The notes below the pieces were generated by a model, which did no database searches, was not told the origin of the DNA, and saw only the letters and a list, made by a program, of their open reading frames with translations. Position numbers and translations under genes: made by a program. From DASYAN01 sp036501345 (GTDB taxonomy: Bacteria; Chloroflexota; Ktedonobacteria; Ktedonobacterales; Ktedonobacteraceae), in assembly GCA_036501345.1 (NCBI GenBank), contig DASYAN010000090.1:1-6496 (forward strand): a stretch of DNA of 6,496 bases. Reading direction: 5' to 3'. Positions within the stretch are counted from its first letter, which is position 1. The number at the start of each line of letters is the position of its first letter. This document shows, in pieces, positions 5,599-6,496 of the stretch.

Positions 5599-6307
5599 CC
5601 GTCCCGTTTGGATTAGCTATCTCCACAAGCGGATAAAGCTGCGTTTGATTATTTTTCGCCTGAGCCAGGAAAAACAGGAGAAAGCTGAGCGACGCACCAA
5701 GCGCAAAGCAAGTAAAAACCAGCAGAAAGTGCAGTCAAGCACGCTGTATTTCTCAGGATGGGTCTTGGCGGTCACAACACTATCGCAAGAGCACTGGAGT
5801 GATCAGCAGGTTTTACAGTTGTATCAAGCTCGTTGGCATATTGAATTGCTCTTCAAGCGGATGAAGCAATTGCTCAAGCTCCAGAGCCTCCGGTGTAAGA
5901 CGATTGCGACAGCCAAAGCCACCATCACTCTCCTCTTGCTGGGTTGGGCCTTGCTCGAAGAGGAGAGTTCCGCCATCCGTCTAGCGATGAGCGATGCCAT
6001 GCATTGTACCCAGAGAACCTGTGAGGGAACTCTCTTCGGTCAAGAGATTTCCAATGCCTCCTGGTGGCAAGATGATCAGCGTGACCCGCTCTCGGAGTGG
6101 ATGCTGGTAGAAGCCTGCTTTGATCTCTTTTGCCAACAGATCCGAGGCTCTTACACCGCTGAACGCTTTCGTGCCTGTTTGCCCCGTTTACAACGCTTTT
6201 TGTGTAGCGGTCATCGCGACAGGCCCCATCTTTACACTCAGGTCTCTCGCTGGCTTGGCACACCAGCGCCAGAGCCTTCCAATGAAGATGGTGCTCTGGT
6301 CGCATGA
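5561..6307 (+). CDS. IS4-family transposase, C-terminal part with the YREK motif (frame 2; frameshifted)
   Basis: This is the continuation of the transposase in frame 2, recognisable from about 5567 (GLQVPDGG). A nominal start would be GTG 5576, but I see no ribosome binding site, so I treat it as the second half of the same gene. A Lys/Arg-rich insertion segment precedes GWVLAVTTL. The IS4 signature Y-(2)-R-(3)-E-(6)-K is complete in YQARWHIELLFKRMK, with the catalytic Glu at 5843-5845. About 150 residues follow, including a hydrophobic helix (TITLLLLGWALLEEE), and the protein ends at TGA 6305-6307, 22 bases before the right inverted repeat. Confidence 0.85.
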   Translation, partial: AYGLQVPDGGIFSRPVWISYLHKRIKLRLIIFRLSQEKQEKAERRTKRKASKNQQKVQSSTLYFSGWVLAVTTLSQEHWSDQQVLQLYQARWHIELLFKRMKQLLKLQSLRCKTIATAKATITLLLLGWALLEEESSAIRLAMSDAMHCTQRTCEGTLFGQEISNASWWQDDQRDPLSEWMLVEACFDLFCQQIRGSYTAERFRACLPRLQRFLCSGHRDRPHLYTQVSRWLGTPAPEPSNEDGALVA

Positions 6308-6329
6308 CCCATTTGGGGGACTCCAACCG

Positions 6330-6350
6330 CTTAAGTTCGCGCCTATGGGG
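6330..6350 (-). repeat. Right terminal inverted repeat of the IS
   Basis: This is the exact reverse complement of 4750-4770. It is also the left arm of a larger hairpin with 6356-6376. Confidence 0.9.
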
Positions 6351-6355
6351 GTTCC

Positions 6356-6376
6356 CCCCATAGGCGCGGACTTAAG
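6356..6376 (+). repeat. Third copy of the IS end, head-to-tail with the right end
   Basis: CCC followed by CATAGGCGCGGACTTAAG repeats the left IS end with a single A-to-G change. It lies 5 bases beyond the right end, so the two arms form a stem of about 22 bp (6330-6351 with 6355-6376, one T.G wobble) and a three-base loop. After CTTAAGGAAA the sequence departs from the IS interior, so this is an end relic rather than a second full copy. No T tract follows, so it is not a typical terminator. Confidence 0.85.
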
Positions 6377-6496
6377 GAAACGTCATGCGCTGCAAGCGCA
6401 CCACTCCGGATGAAAAAGTTGGGGTCAGCCTGCATGCAGGACGTTTTCAGAATACTCTGTTGGCCAATAGCAAAACCGGTAGATAGAGCACATTTC
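6377..6496. other. Right-hand flank without a supportable gene
   Basis: Short open frames from ATG 6385 (33 codons; AAGGA at 6374-6378 before it) and ATG 6410 (open to the window end) look unlike conserved proteins. GCGCT-GCA-AGCGC at about 6387-6399 is a small hairpin, and CCTGCATGCAGG at 6429-6440 is a perfect 12-base palindrome. Confidence 0.4.

Larger units (their letters stand above)
4750..6350 (+). mobile_element. IS4-family insertion sequence (about 1.6 kb)
   Basis: The element is bounded by 21-bp perfect inverted repeats at 4750-4770 and 6330-6350 and encodes one transposase on the plus strand that fills most of its length. The IS4 assignment comes from the transposase signature, not from the ends. 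No target-site duplication is visible: the 12 bases left of 4750 do not match the bases right of 6350. This suggests later rearrangement at one side or a tandem arrangement. The transposase is frameshifted, so this copy is probably not autonomous unless the shift is programmed or a sequencing error. Confidence 0.85.

Noticed and set aside
6330..6376. Hairpin as an intrinsic terminator
   Set aside because: No T tract follows on either strand, and the arms are IS terminal repeats.
6385..6486. 33-codon ORF after the IS, with an AAGGA before it
   Set aside because: It is too short and shows no recognisable features; the AAGGA belongs to the IS-end relic.

Overview
The window looks like an accessory stretch of a bacterial chromosome. 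It mixes an XRE-type helix-turn-helix/NB-ARC STAND protein, membrane-anchored secreted proteins with paired cysteines, and an IS4-family insertion sequence. That mix, with middling and uneven GC and many relics, recalls Ktedonobacteria (Chloroflexota). The assignment rests on style only, since there is no rRNA or other taxonomic marker here.

Layout. (1) 1-1050: the 3' part of a large hydrophilic, mostly helical protein of unknown function, open from the first base, so its start lies outside the window. (2) 1051-1378: a gene-poor gap with a 22-23 bp tandem repeat that may be an insertion-sequence end, and a strong ribosome binding site leading only to a five-codon ORF. (3) 1379-2743: a compact HTH/NB-ARC protein with intact Walker A and B motifs but no C-terminal sensor repeats. 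(4) 2831-4092: one secreted-protein gene read in two frames, with the switch on a run of eight G. Its C-terminal part holds two copies of a four-cysteine module. (5) 4118-4453: a small membrane-anchored protein, 25 nt downstream. (6) 4606-4749: the 5' end of a third membrane-anchored or secreted protein, cut off by the insertion sequence. (7) 4750-6350: an IS4-family element with 21 bp terminal inverted repeats and a transposase split by a frameshift. (8) 6351-6496: a third copy of the IS end facing the right end, forming a 22 bp hairpin, then sequence with no gene I can support.

How the parts may fit: genes 4-6 share one plan (short cytoplasmic N-terminus, one membrane segment, polar and often cysteine-bearing outer part), and the first two are close enough to be co-transcribed. 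The STAND protein ends 87 nt upstream on the same strand and could be their regulator or co-expressed partner; this is inferred from position only. At least two reading-frame breaks and one IS interruption suggest decay of the locus, or indel errors in the assembly. The most interesting item is the frameshifted secreted protein with its repeated four-cysteine module.
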